Below the pieces are notes generated by a model. The model did not search any database and was not told the DNA's origin. It saw only the letters and a program-made list of their open reading frames with translations. DNA of 39,880 nucleotides from CAMAUF01 sp046152925 (GTDB lineage: Bacteria > Chloroflexota > Dehalococcoidia > Tepidiformales > Tepidiformaceae). How positions within the stretch are numbered: position 1 is the first letter of the stretch; each line of letters begins with the position of its first letter. Shown one piece after another: positions 1 to 7,571 of this stretch. A program made the translations under genes and the position numbers. The stretch lies in assembly GCA_046152925.1 (NCBI GenBank), contig JBJXFX010000019.1:1-39880 (forward strand), read 5' to 3'.

Positions 1-65
1 GGCGCTCGCGGCTTGGCGCATCCGGCTCCGTAAGGGATCTTTCCGCGCCTGAGCGCCCCAGGTCG

Positions 66-73
66 TATACCCT
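66..73 (+). promoter_or_regulatory. possible -10 region of the sortase operon
   Basis: An AT-rich TATACCCT stretch in otherwise GC-rich DNA ends 8 bases before the GTG at 82. It resembles a -10 hexamer (TATACC or TACCCT). If used, the transcript would begin at or just before that GTG. No convincing -35 box is seen. Confidence 0.35.
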
Positions 74-81
74 AGCAACCT

Positions 82-807
82 GTGACGCGCTTACGCGTTG
101 TTTCGAGTGGCATGAAGGCGCTTCGAATCCTCGCAATCGTCTCATTCGTAGCTGGCACGGCGTTGCTCGTGGCTGGCTTGGTGCGCCAGAGCGATTCTGG
201 CGGGCGCCGGGAGGAAGCCGAGCCCTTCGTCGAACTGGAAGCGACCCCAGCGACCACGCCGCCGCCCGTGACGACGCCCGTCTCCCAGGCCGCAACGCCA
301 GGCCAACCGACGCCCACCCCAACGCCGCCGCCGTTCGATGGCGCCGTCACCCGCCTCAAGATCCCGAAGTTCAGCGTGGACTCATCGATTGAGACGATCG
401 GACTGCTCCCAACGAACGAACTCGACACCCCAAAGGACCCGCACAACACCGGCTGGTACGACATCTACGATAAGCCCGGCTTCCGCGGGAACGCGGTCTT
501 TTCGGCACATGTCGACTACTACCCGAACATCCGGGGGCCGTTCTATAACCTCGCCAAGCTCGAGCTTGAAGACCAAATCGTTGTCGGGATGGAGAACGGC
601 GAGGAGTACCGCTACCGGGTGATCAAACGCAAGCGCTACGAAGTCAGCACCATCCCGATGGGCGACCTCATTTGGCCGAAAGACAAGCCCGAAGGCAGCG
701 AGTGGATCACGCTGATCACCTGCGGTGGCCGCTTTCAAGAGTCCAGGCCCGGCGGGCCGGGCGAATACCTCGACCGTGACGTGATCGTCGCCGAACGTAT
801 CCAATAA
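82..807 (+). CDS. membrane-anchored sortase-fold transpeptidase (first of a tandem pair)
   Basis: Predicted sortase of about 241 residues. It would cleave a sorting signal on secreted proteins and transfer them to a cell-surface amine on the outer face of the membrane. An N-terminal hydrophobic anchor (about residues 11-32) is followed by a Thr/Pro-rich linker (about 50-85) and a C-terminal sortase domain. The expected triad is visible: His143 in SAHVDYY, Cys214 in LITCGG, and Arg232 near the end (DRDVIVAER). LITC matches the TLxTC signature of sortases. The start is uncertain: GTG at 82 fits a -10-like box just upstream, while ATG at 112 (MKALRILAIV) gives a more usual anchor. The next gene is a paralogue 33 bases downstream. 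No LPxTG-type substrate is encoded in the window, so the substrate is unknown. Family assignment is firm; subclass (D, E or F) is not decided. Confidence 0.85.
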   Translation: MTRLRVVSSGMKALRILAIVSFVAGTALLVAGLVRQSDSGGRREEAEPFVELEATPATTPPPVTTPVSQAATPGQPTPTPTPPPFDGAVTRLKIPKFSVDSSIETIGLLPTNELDTPKDPHNTGWYDIYDKPGFRGNAVFSAHVDYYPNIRGPFYNLAKLELEDQIVVGMENGEEYRYRVIKRKRYEVSTIPMGDLIWPKDKPEGSEWITLITCGGRFQESRPGGPGEYLDRDVIVAERIQ

Positions 808-840
808 TCATACGTCCACCAGAACCACCAAGGAGCACGC

Positions 841-1518
841 ATGCGAGCATCCCGCATCATCCCGCTTGCCGCCTTCGGGGCCGGCCTCGTTACCATCGCG
901 CTCACAGCGGCCTGTGGCGGGGGCGGCGATTCGCCCACGCCGACCGCCGCGACCACGACAGAAGCGAGCCCAACGGCCACACCAAGCGCGACGGCCACCA
1001 CGGCCCCGACCGCGACGCCCACGAAGCCACCAACGCCAACTCCGACGCCGACCCCCTTCGCCGGCGACGTCTCGCGGCTCAAATTCTCCAAGTTCGGGAT
1101 CGACGCCCCGATCGAACAACTCGCGATCAACTCCCGTAACGAGCTTGATACGCCAAAGGACGAGAACCGCGCAGTGGGCTGGTACCACATCTACGACCGC
1201 CCAGGGTGGAACGGGAACTCGCTTTTTTCCGCCCACGTCTACTACCGGAACGTCGCGGCGCCCTTCCAGCGGCTGGCGCAGAGCAAAGAAGGCGACGAGC
1301 TGTCGGTCGTCATGGCGGATGGGACCGAGTACAAGTACCGGGTCATCACCAACAAGCGCTACCATCGGGACACGATGCCCATGGGCGACATCATCTGGCC
1401 GCCCGAGCGCCCCGCTGAAAAGGAGTGGATCACCTTGATCACCTGTGGCGGGCAACTCGACGACACCGGCCAGGAGTACATCTCCCGCGACGTGATCGTC
1501 GCCGAGCGGTTCCAATGA
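841..1518 (+). CDS. lipoprotein-type sortase-fold transpeptidase (second of a tandem pair)
   Basis: Paralogue of the preceding gene, 225 residues. The N-terminus is a lipoprotein-like signal ending in LTAAC (Cys25) followed by a Gly run, then a Thr/Pro/Ala-rich spacer to about residue 75, then the sortase domain. Triad residues are His132 (SAHVYY), Cys202 (ITCGG) and Arg216 (SRDVIVAER). The ATG at 841 has an AAGGAG Shine-Dalgarno about 6 bases upstream. The stop overlaps the start of the epimerase gene, so the three genes are very likely co-transcribed. The unusual point is the anchor: sortases are normally held by a transmembrane helix, and this one looks lipid-modified while its neighbour keeps a helix. 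The lipobox is imperfect (Thr at -3), so lipidation is inference. Confidence 0.82.
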   Translation: MRASRIIPLAAFGAGLVTIALTAACGGGGDSPTPTAATTTEASPTATPSATATTAPTATPTKPPTPTPTPTPFAGDVSRLKFSKFGIDAPIEQLAINSRNELDTPKDENRAVGWYHIYDRPGWNGNSLFSAHVYYRNVAAPFQRLAQSKEGDELSVVMADGTEYKYRVITNKRYHRDTMPMGDIIWPPERPAEKEWITLITCGGQLDDTGQEYISRDVIVAERFQ

Positions 1519-2432
1519 GGATCCTCGTCACTGGAGGAGCGGGATTCATCGGCTCGCACGTGGCGCAGGCCTATCTCGATGCGGGCCACGAAGTCCACAT
1601 CCTCGATAGCCTCGCCACCGGCCACCGGGAGAACGTCCCGGCGGGCGCGGTGCTGCACGAAGCGGACATGCTCTCTCCGCAAGCAGCGGAGGTCTTCGCC
1701 GCCGTCCGTCCCGAGATCGTGAACCACCACGCGGCCCAGGCGAGCGTCAAAGTGAGCACCAACGACGCCGTCCACGACCTCACCCAGAACGGCGGCGGGA
1801 CGGCCCGGATCTGCGCCCTTGCCGTCGAATTCGGCGTCCAAAAGCTGATCTACGCGTCCACCGGCGGAGCGCTCTACGGCGAACCGGAGTACCTCCCGGT
1901 CGACGAAGCCCACGTGATCAAGCCGCTTTCGAACTACGGCAATTCAAAGCGCGTCGGCGAACTCTACGTCGACCTCTACGCACGGCAGCATGGGCTGCGC
2001 GCCACGATCCTGCGCTATGCCAACGCCTATGGCCCTCGCCAGGACCCGCGCGGCGAAGCGGGCGTCATCGCCATCTTCACCGGGCTAATGATCGCCGGCC
2101 AGCCGTGCACGATCGACGGCGATGGCGAACAGCAGAAGGACTACGTCTACGTTGCCGACCTCGCCCGCGCGAACGTCGATGCCCTCCGTGTTGGCGACGG
2201 CCTCGCGATCAATCTCGGCACCGGGCGCGGGATCTCGGTCAACGAGATCCATCGCGCGTTGAGCACAGCCACCGGCTCCGCGCTCCCCGCGAAGTTCGGG
2301 CCGCCGCGCCCTGGGGACGTGCGCAACATCTGGCTGGAGAGCTTCCTTGCGGAGCGGGTCCTCGGCTGGCGTCCAGAGGTCGAGTTCGACGAAGGGATCG
2401 CCGCGACGGTCGCGTGGGCCCGCGGCGCATGA
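1515..2432 (+). CDS. NAD-dependent sugar-nucleotide epimerase/dehydratase (extended SDR)
   Basis: A 305-residue extended short-chain dehydrogenase of the UDP-glucose 4-epimerase type, acting on nucleotide sugars in the cytoplasm. The N-terminal Rossmann motif TGGAGFIGSH begins at residue 6. The catalytic YxxxK is Tyr141-Gly-Asn-Ser-Lys145. The motif LRYANAYGPRQ and a DYVYVADLA stretch are typical of GalE-like epimerases. The start is ATG at 1515, inside an ATGA overlap with the stop of the second sortase; the frame is open further upstream, but only this start gives the standard N-terminus. The residue before the catalytic Tyr region reads ASTGGALYG, where family members have SS[GA]A.YG. Substrate (UDP-Glc, UDP-GlcNAc or another) cannot be told from sequence. 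Operon linkage with sortases suggests a cell-surface glycan role (inference). Confidence 0.9.
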   Translation: MRILVTGGAGFIGSHVAQAYLDAGHEVHILDSLATGHRENVPAGAVLHEADMLSPQAAEVFAAVRPEIVNHHAAQASVKVSTNDAVHDLTQNGGGTARICALAVEFGVQKLIYASTGGALYGEPEYLPVDEAHVIKPLSNYGNSKRVGELYVDLYARQHGLRATILRYANAYGPRQDPRGEAGVIAIFTGLMIAGQPCTIDGDGEQQKDYVYVADLARANVDALRVGDGLAINLGTGRGISVNEIHRALSTATGSALPAKFGPPRPGDVRNIWLESFLAERVLGWRPEVEFDEGIAATVAWARGA

Positions 2433-2437
2433 CCGGA

Positions 2438-2469
2438 CACGGCGGCGGCGCTCACACCGCGCCGCCGTG
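2438..2469. terminator. hairpin between convergent genes
   Basis: A 10-bp perfect inverted repeat (CACGGCGGCG at 2438-2447, its complement at 2460-2469) with a 12-base loop lies between the epimerase stop and the stop of the broken acetyltransferase on the other strand. It is likely a bidirectional terminator, though no T-run follows on either side. Confidence 0.55.
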
Positions 2470-2470
2470 C

Positions 2471-2881
2471 TCAGTCCATCCGCAATTCCCCTTCGAGCAG
2501 GCCCATGATGATCGCGTCGTGGTAGCGCCCGCGCTTGAACATCGCATCCCGGCGTACACCTCAAGCTGGATCCGATGCAGGCAACCTTGGGCATCGCGAT
2601 CGGCGACAAGGCCCACCCCGGTTCTCGACGTGAACATCGTGGAAGTCGACGCCTCCGATGAGTGTGCCCTCCGCCTTCGTGACAACAGCAAGGCTCGCAT
2701 GCGCGAACCCTGGCGCCGAAACGGCGGCGACGTAATCACGCTGCTGCTGCATCGAAAGCGGATAACGTAACGTCAACCACTGCGTGACCTCTGGGTCGTT
2801 AAACCACGTGTACAGCAGCGGGACATCTTCTGGCTCGCGCACACGCAAGCGAATAAGCCGCCCTTCGAACGGTGACGTCAT
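2471..2881 (-). pseudogene. decayed GNAT N-acetyltransferase (RimJ/RimL-like)
   Basis: Three pieces of a RimJ/RimL-type GNAT lie in order but in different frames. The N-terminus (2881 down to about 2640) reads MTSPFEGRLIRLRVREPEDV through GGVDFHDVHVENR. The frame then shifts; the second piece holds GVGLVADRDAQG followed directly by LHRIQLEVYA. A third frame carries FKRGRYHDAIIMGLLEGEL, ending at the stop at 2471-2473. The family normally has about 20 residues of acetyl-CoA-binding motif A (Q/RxxGxG/A helix) between the DAQG and LHRIQLEV segments, and another about 20 (N.RAI..YEKLGF) before the FKRGRYHD segment. Both are absent, and both losses shift or join frames. That pattern looks like deletion, not a single sequencing slip. 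The cofactor-binding core is missing, so a functional enzyme is not expected. Confidence 0.75.
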
Positions 2882-2899
2882 CTTCCCCTCCCGCGTCCC

Positions 2900-4255
2900 C
2901 TAATCCGGGACGCGCAGCTCCCAAATCCGCACTGGGTCCTCGATCCCTTTGAGCGCGTGTGCCCCCGTGTCGTGGAAAAGGAAGCCCTTCCCGGCGACCA
3001 ATTCGCGCACCACGTTCGCTACGAGCACCTCGCCACCGCGGGCCTTCGCGGCAATGCGCGCCGCCGTGATCACGCTCGCTCCGAAGAGGTCGCCGTCTTC
3101 GGCGATCGGCTCCCCGGCGTTGATCCCGATACGGACGCGCAACCCGGCAGCCGCGAGCCCGCTCTCCGCCGCGGCGGTCCGCTGCTGGATGGTCAACGCA
3201 CACTCCAAGGCGCGCTGTGCCGAGCCAAACGAGGCGAGGAATCCGTCGCCCAGGCTCTTCACCTCGTTCCCGCCGTGTGCCGCGAGCGCCTCACGGGTGA
3301 GCTGTTCGTGGGAGCGCAAGAGGCGGCGCCCCTCGCGGTCTCCCAACCGCTGCATCACCGCCGTGTGGCCCTCCAAGTCGGTGAAGAGAATGGTCTTCAA
3401 GCTCGGCTCGCTCACTGCACTGGCGGGTACGTCCTGGCGGTCGTCCGGCGCATCCCAGGCCTCGCCGAAAAAGTCGCCGATGGCTTGGACCATCTCACCT
3501 GAGAGCCCCTCGACCGGCCGTCCGCCGAGAAAGCCGATGCGAGCGCCGGCAATCCGGCGTGCTGCACGCCGGGCAGACTCGGCGGAGCCGATCGCCGTGT
3601 CCTTCACCTGGAGAAGCAAGACCTGACACCGGACCTGCGCCGCGTCATCGGTCACGTCCGTCGCCACCATCGCGTCGTAGATGAGCAGCGCGTTCCGGTG
3701 GCCCACCGCCTGGCGGAGAAAGTCGCCGTACTCGCGGGCCCGCTCGTGGCCCCAGCCGAACGTCTCGGCGCCAACCGCATCGGAGAAGAACCGGAAGTTC
3801 GAAGTCAGCATGCCTCGCCACATTGGGAGTTGGTCGGGCGGCATGAACTCCCTGCCAGCCAGAAACGGGTTCACGGCCACCAGCGCGTTCACGCGCTCGG
3901 GGTTTCGCGCGGCGTATGCGATCGCGAGTTGGGCGCCGAACCCACCCGTGACCATTGACACCGATGGCGCGCCCGTTCGGGTGACGACCGCGTCGAGGTC
4001 CAACAGCCGGTCCTCGATCGAGTAGCTGTCTATCTCCCGGTCGGAAAGCCCCGTCCCGCGCCCGTCGAAACGCACAAGCGTCCGATGGCTCGCGATCGCC
4101 GCGAGGGCGGGGCGGCGCCGCTCATCGGCCCACTCAAGGCCAACATGGTTGTCCGGCGGCGACGGGATCGAGACGAGCACCGGCCCGGACCCAACCGTGG
4201 CCATCGCGATCGCAAAGCCGTCGCGTGTCGTCGCGTATTCAATCCGCGGGTTCAT
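2900..4255 (-). CDS. alpha/beta-hydrolase domain fused to class III adenylate cyclase
   Basis: A 451-residue soluble fusion. Residues 1-265 are an alpha/beta-hydrolase fold; residues about 285-450 are a class III nucleotide cyclase catalytic domain, which would make cAMP. The hydrolase nucleophile elbow reads VTGGFGAQ, so Gly105 sits where Ser is expected; the domain is probably a ligand sensor, not an enzyme. In the cyclase, the metal Asp293 (FTDLEGHT) and Asp337 (SLGDGF) and the adenine-selecting Lys333 and Asp389 are present. The transition-state Arg400 is kept, but the Asn four residues before it is Ile396 (VITAAR). Class III cyclases work as dimers. Transcription appears leaderless (TACAAT 6 bases before the ATG). 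A possible cAMP receptor is the single-domain cNMP-binding protein at 15.9 kb (inference). Confidence 0.88.
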   Translation of the reverse strand: MNPRIEYATTRDGFAIAMATVGSGPVLVSIPSPPDNHVGLEWADERRRPALAAIASHRTLVRFDGRGTGLSDREIDSYSIEDRLLDLDAVVTRTGAPSVSMVTGGFGAQLAIAYAARNPERVNALVAVNPFLAGREFMPPDQLPMWRGMLTSNFRFFSDAVGAETFGWGHERAREYGDFLRQAVGHRNALLIYDAMVATDVTDDAAQVRCQVLLLQVKDTAIGSAESARRAARRIAGARIGFLGGRPVEGLSGEMVQAIGDFFGEAWDAPDDRQDVPASAVSEPSLKTILFTDLEGHTAVMQRLGDREGRRLLRSHEQLTREALAAHGGNEVKSLGDGFLASFGSAQRALECALTIQQRTAAAESGLAAAGLRVRIGINAGEPIAEDGDLFGASVITAARIAAKARGGEVLVANVVRELVAGKGFLFHDTGAHALKGIEDPVRIWELRVPD

Positions 4256-4261
4256 CCCCGC

Positions 4262-4267
4262 ATTGTA
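4262..4267 (-). promoter_or_regulatory. -10 hexamer TACAAT, leaderless start
   Basis: TACAAT reads on the minus strand and ends exactly 6 bases before the ATG at 4255 of the cyclase fusion. There is no separate Shine-Dalgarno position available if transcription starts at the ATG. The same spacing recurs at 20227, 21973 and 24775. Confidence 0.6.
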
Positions 4268-4311
4268 GGGCAGCGGGTGGGCCGCCCGTCACCATCTTTC
4301 GCCGGAGACGG

Positions 4312-4341
4312 CGAAGGCCCTCGCTCACGCGAGGGCCTTCG
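4312..4341 (-). terminator. strong hairpin downstream of hppA
   Basis: A perfect 13-bp stem (CGAAGGCCCTCGC at 4312-4324, complement at 4329-4341) closes a TCAC tetraloop. It lies 26 bases after the hppA stop on the minus strand and before the cyclase promoter. It probably ends hppA transcription; the T-run is poor. Confidence 0.75.
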
Positions 4342-4367
4342 TAGGATGGCAAACCTGCGGGCGGCGC

Positions 4368-6809
4368 TCAGCTGATGAAGAGCGGCGCCAACACGAGGGT
4401 GATGGTGCTGAGGAGCTTCACAAGGACGTGGAGGGCAGGGCCCGCAGTGTCCTTGAAGGGGTCGCCCACCGTGTCGCCGACGACGGCAGCGGCGTGTGTC
4501 TCCGAGCCCTTTTTCACGCCAGGAAGCCCACCAGACTCGATGAACTTCTTCGCGTTGTCCCAGGCCCCACCGGCGTTGTTCAAGTAGGTGGCGACGAGTA
4601 CGCCGCCGATGGTGCCCACCATGAGCAAGCCGGCCACCGAGGCCCAACCCTCGTTGCCATCGCCACCGTAGGCGTAGCGGAAGATGAGGCCGACAGCCAC
4701 GGGGAGGCCGATCGCGAGCAAGCCGGGGACGATCATCTCGCGCAGGGCGGAACGCGTCGTGATGTCGACCGCGCGCGTGTAGTCGGGCCGGACCTCGCCC
4801 GTCATGATGCCGGGATTCTCACGGAACTGGCGGCGCACCTCTTCGATGATGCCGCCGGCCGCCTTGCCCACGGCGCGGATGGCGAGCGAGCTGAAGAGGA
4901 ACACCAGCATCACGCCGAGGAGCGCGCCAACGAAGACGTCAACCTTGGCGAGGTTCACGGGCATGATCCGCGGCAGTGGGACCGGCGAACCGCTCGCCAG
5001 GAACGGTCGCGCCTGTTCTGCTGAAAGATCCCCGTCGTCGACCTTTCGCTGGAGGATGCCGGCTGTTTCTTGGCGGTCGGCGACGTGAAGCGCTTCGACA
5101 TCAACGTCGCTGAGGATGTCCTCATCATCCACTTCTTGCCGTAGCGCTTCGAGCGCGGCGACGTAGGCGGTCACCTGTTCGGTGCGCTCGGCCCGGACGT
5201 CCTCGCCCGCCGGGACAAGGTTGTTGTCCTGCTGGAGGGCAACGTATCGATCCGGGTCATCTCCGGCGATCTTCGACATCTCAACGCGGACTTCGTCGAG
5301 GTATGCAGTGAAGAGGAGGAAGGCGGCGAGGGCGGCGGAGCCCACCGCATAGCCCTTCGTGAGCGCCTTGGTGGTGTTGCCCACGGTGTCGAGGGCGTCG
5401 GTGATCTCCCGGGCTTCGGGCTTGGTGCCCGCAGCCATTTCGGTGATGCCACCGGCGTTGTCCGTGATCGGCCCGAAGGTGTCCATCGCGAGGACGTAGG
5501 CCGCGGACATGAGCATGCCCATCGTGGCGACGGCGGTGCCGAAGACGCCCGTCGAGACGCCGTTGACGTTCGTCAGGTCGCCGGCAGCCTGGTCGCCCAG
5601 GACGAACGCGACGACGAGACCGAGACCGACGGTGATCGCCGTCACCGCCGTGGTCTCGAAGCCCACCGCGGTGCCGATGATGATGTTCGTGGCCGAACCG
5701 GTGCGGCTCGCGTTGGCGATTTCTTGGACGGGACGCCAAGAACCCGCTGTGTAGTATTGCGTGATATAGACAAATGCGATGCCGACCATGATGCCGACAA
5801 TGCCGCACATGAAGAACCAGTACCACACCTCGTCAAGCATGGCCATGGTGGCGATAGCGAGGCCGATGACGGAGAGGACGGTGATCGTCCAATACCCTCC
5901 GTTCAGCGCGCCCATTGGGTCCTTGATGCGCTTGGCCCAGAACGGCACGGTGAACATGCCGATGATCGTGGCGAAGACGCCAAACGAACGGAGGACAAGG
6001 GGGAAGAGCACCCATTCCACGTCGCCGGTCGCGACGTAGATGGATGCGCCGAGGATCATCGCGCCGATGCTCTCGGCGGACATGGATTCGAAGAGGTCGG
6101 CGCCGCGGCCCGCGCAGTCGCCCACGTTGTCGCCAACCAGGTCGGCGATGACGGCGGCGTTCCGCGGGTCGTCTTCGGGGATGCCGGCCTCAACCTTGCC
6201 GACCAGGTCGGCGCCCACGTCTGCGGCTTTCGTATAGATGCCGCCACCGAGCTGGGCGAAGAGGGCGACGAAGCTCGCACCAAAGCCGAAGCCGACGATC
6301 AGGAACGGTGTCTCCTGAATCGTGTGGCCGAGCAGGTTCGAGTAAACGCCGAAGATCGACGAGACGCCGATCAAGCTGAGGGCGACCACCAGGAAGCCCG
6401 AGACGGCGCCACCGCGCAAAGACGTGTTAATCGCGTCGGCCAGGCTGTTCTGGGCTGCCGCAGCGGTACGGCCGTTGGCCCGCACCGCGATCGACATGCC
6501 GATGTATCCCGATACACCCGAGGCGAGCGCCCCGACGATGAAGGCCACGCCCGTGAGCAGACCCGTTTCGCCGGACTCCTTGAAGATGCCGACGATCACA
6601 CCCACCAAGACGGAGGTGACCACGGCCAGGATGCCAATCGTGCGGTATTGCCGGCTCAGGAAGGCGTTTGCGCCTTCCAGGATGGTCCCGGCAACCTCCT
6701 GCATGGCTGGCGTGCCTTTGTCCCGGCGAAGGACATCCATCGCGAGCCAGATCGCATATGCGACCGCGGCCACGCTGGCTGCCGGGATCATGATGAGGGC
6801 TAAATTCAC
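4368..6809 (-). CDS. hppA: K+-independent H+-translocating membrane pyrophosphatase
   Basis: An 813-residue polytopic membrane protein that couples pyrophosphate hydrolysis to proton pumping out of the cytoplasm. The substrate loop KAADVGADLVGKVEAGIPED and the following DPRN...GDNVGD(C)AGRGAD acidic motifs are present, as is the C-terminal GDTVGDPFKDTAGPALH motif. The ion-type signature is GNTTKALTKGYA: Lys481 with Thr484 marks the K+-independent subfamily (K+-dependent enzymes have Ala and Gly there). An extra hydrophilic stretch of roughly 100 residues (about 505-615, rich in Asp/Glu) interrupts the membrane core after the YLDEVRVEM segment; longer loops occur in some bacterial members, but its role is unknown. 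Start is GTG at 6809, preceded by GGGGGAGG. The gene stands alone with a strong terminator. Confidence 0.96.
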   Translation of the reverse strand: MNLALIMIPAASVAAVAYAIWLAMDVLRRDKGTPAMQEVAGTILEGANAFLSRQYRTIGILAVVTSVLVGVIVGIFKESGETGLLTGVAFIVGALASGVSGYIGMSIAVRANGRTAAAAQNSLADAINTSLRGGAVSGFLVVALSLIGVSSIFGVYSNLLGHTIQETPFLIVGFGFGASFVALFAQLGGGIYTKAADVGADLVGKVEAGIPEDDPRNAAVIADLVGDNVGDCAGRGADLFESMSAESIGAMILGASIYVATGDVEWVLFPLVLRSFGVFATIIGMFTVPFWAKRIKDPMGALNGGYWTITVLSVIGLAIATMAMLDEVWYWFFMCGIVGIMVGIAFVYITQYYTAGSWRPVQEIANASRTGSATNIIIGTAVGFETTAVTAITVGLGLVVAFVLGDQAAGDLTNVNGVSTGVFGTAVATMGMLMSAAYVLAMDTFGPITDNAGGITEMAAGTKPEAREITDALDTVGNTTKALTKGYAVGSAALAAFLLFTAYLDEVRVEMSKIAGDDPDRYVALQQDNNLVPAGEDVRAERTEQVTAYVAALEALRQEVDDEDILSDVDVEALHVADRQETAGILQRKVDDGDLSAEQARPFLASGSPVPLPRIMPVNLAKVDVFVGALLGVMLVFLFSSLAIRAVGKAAGGIIEEVRRQFRENPGIMTGEVRPDYTRAVDITTRSALREMIVPGLLAIGLPVAVGLIFRYAYGGDGNEGWASVAGLLMVGTIGGVLVATYLNNAGGAWDNAKKFIESGGLPGVKKGSETHAAAVVGDTVGDPFKDTAGPALHVLVKLLSTITLVLAPLFIS

Positions 6810-7091
6810 CTGGACCTCCCCCTTGGGCTGGATTGGTGTGGGCGTCGTCGACCGATGGGCATACGGAGCCGTCGGCCGCCCCTACGACGCGCCGGACGGT
6901 GCCGAAGTGTACGGAGGGCCAGTTTTACGGGCTATTGACCTTCACCCATTCTGCGATGCCTGATAGCCGCCATCGACCTGCCCGATGGCCCCGGCGCCAG
7001 CCGGGCGCCGCAGCGCCACGAAACCCGTGTGGCGCGTCACACTGGCGCCTGCTACCGTCCGCGGCCGAACTGCAACGGGAGCGCCCACCGG
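6810..7091. other. intergenic stretch upstream of hppA
   Basis: No convincing gene is seen here. On the minus strand a TACACT hexamer (6911-6906) could serve hppA with a leader of about 97 bases; no good -35 accompanies it. On the plus strand TTGACC (6935-6940) resembles a -35 box, but no matching -10 is seen at 16-18 bases. Codon bias does not favour any frame. Confidence 0.35.
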
Positions 7092-7274
7092 TTGCGACGC
7101 GTCCTTATCTTCAGCTACCTCTTCCTCGGCCTCGCTGCGACCGCAGCGTTAGCCGACGCCCGTGCCCCGGGCGGCCCGGCGCACGACAGCCGCCTTCGCG
7201 ACTCGCTGAGCAGCCCTGAGTTTGTTGTCACCATGAAGGACTTCGAGATCGCGCGGACGGCGCCTCAGCGCTGA
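7092..7274 (+). CDS. possible small secreted or membrane protein
   Basis: A 60-residue ORF beginning with TTG. The N-terminus is a signal-peptide-like segment (basic RR, then LIFSYLFLGLAATAALADA, a plausible signal peptidase I site after ALADA). The rest is hydrophilic (RLRDSLSSPEFVVTMKDFEI). A GGGAG element lies about 9 bases upstream of the TTG. The tail overlaps the convergent small gene by 10 bases. I do not recognise a family, and the unusual start makes it uncertain. Confidence 0.35.
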   Translation: MRRVLIFSYLFLGLAATAALADARAPGGPAHDSRLRDSLSSPEFVVTMKDFEIARTAPQR

Positions 7275-7477
7275 TCGCCCGATTTTGGTTCTTCGCCCGC
7301 GTCACGCAGCGCTCGCTGGCGGCGGGCCTCCGCGTCGCGTTCCTCGCGCCAATCGTCGAGCGAGGCATCGTGCCAAGCCGTGCCATCCGCGCCCGGCCGA
7401 GGCCGCTTCGAAAGGAACCACCCCAAGATGCCCGCCAAGGCAATCCCAAGGCCAAATGCTGCGCCAAACAGTGCCAT
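7265..7477 (-). CDS. small membrane-anchored hypothetical protein
   Basis: About 70 residues from ATG at 7477. A single hydrophobic helix (ALFGAAFGLGIALAGILGWFL) is followed by a basic patch and a charged helix containing DDWREERDAEARRQRAL. The layout is one membrane anchor with a cytoplasmic amphipathic tail. Upstream in-frame ATGs at 7504 and 7531 are possible but add only non-hydrophobic residues. It is divergent from the dehydrogenase gene that starts at 7572. No family recognised. Confidence 0.5.
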   Translation of the reverse strand: MALFGAAFGLGIALAGILGWFLSKRPRPGADGTAWHDASLDDWREERDAEARRQRALRDAGEEPKSGDQR

Positions 7478-7571
7478 GCTCTCAGCATCGCCAGCGTCCG
7501 GCATATCCGCCAGTCCGCCACCTTTACACATGGCGTGCGCTTACCATGGCCGAAACGCGGAGGGCATCCGG

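Noticed and set aside
5724..6803. Long open frame on the plus strand opposite hppA
   Set aside because: Opposite a strongly conserved pyrophosphatase; composition (His/Asp/Arg-rich) is typical of an antisense shadow.
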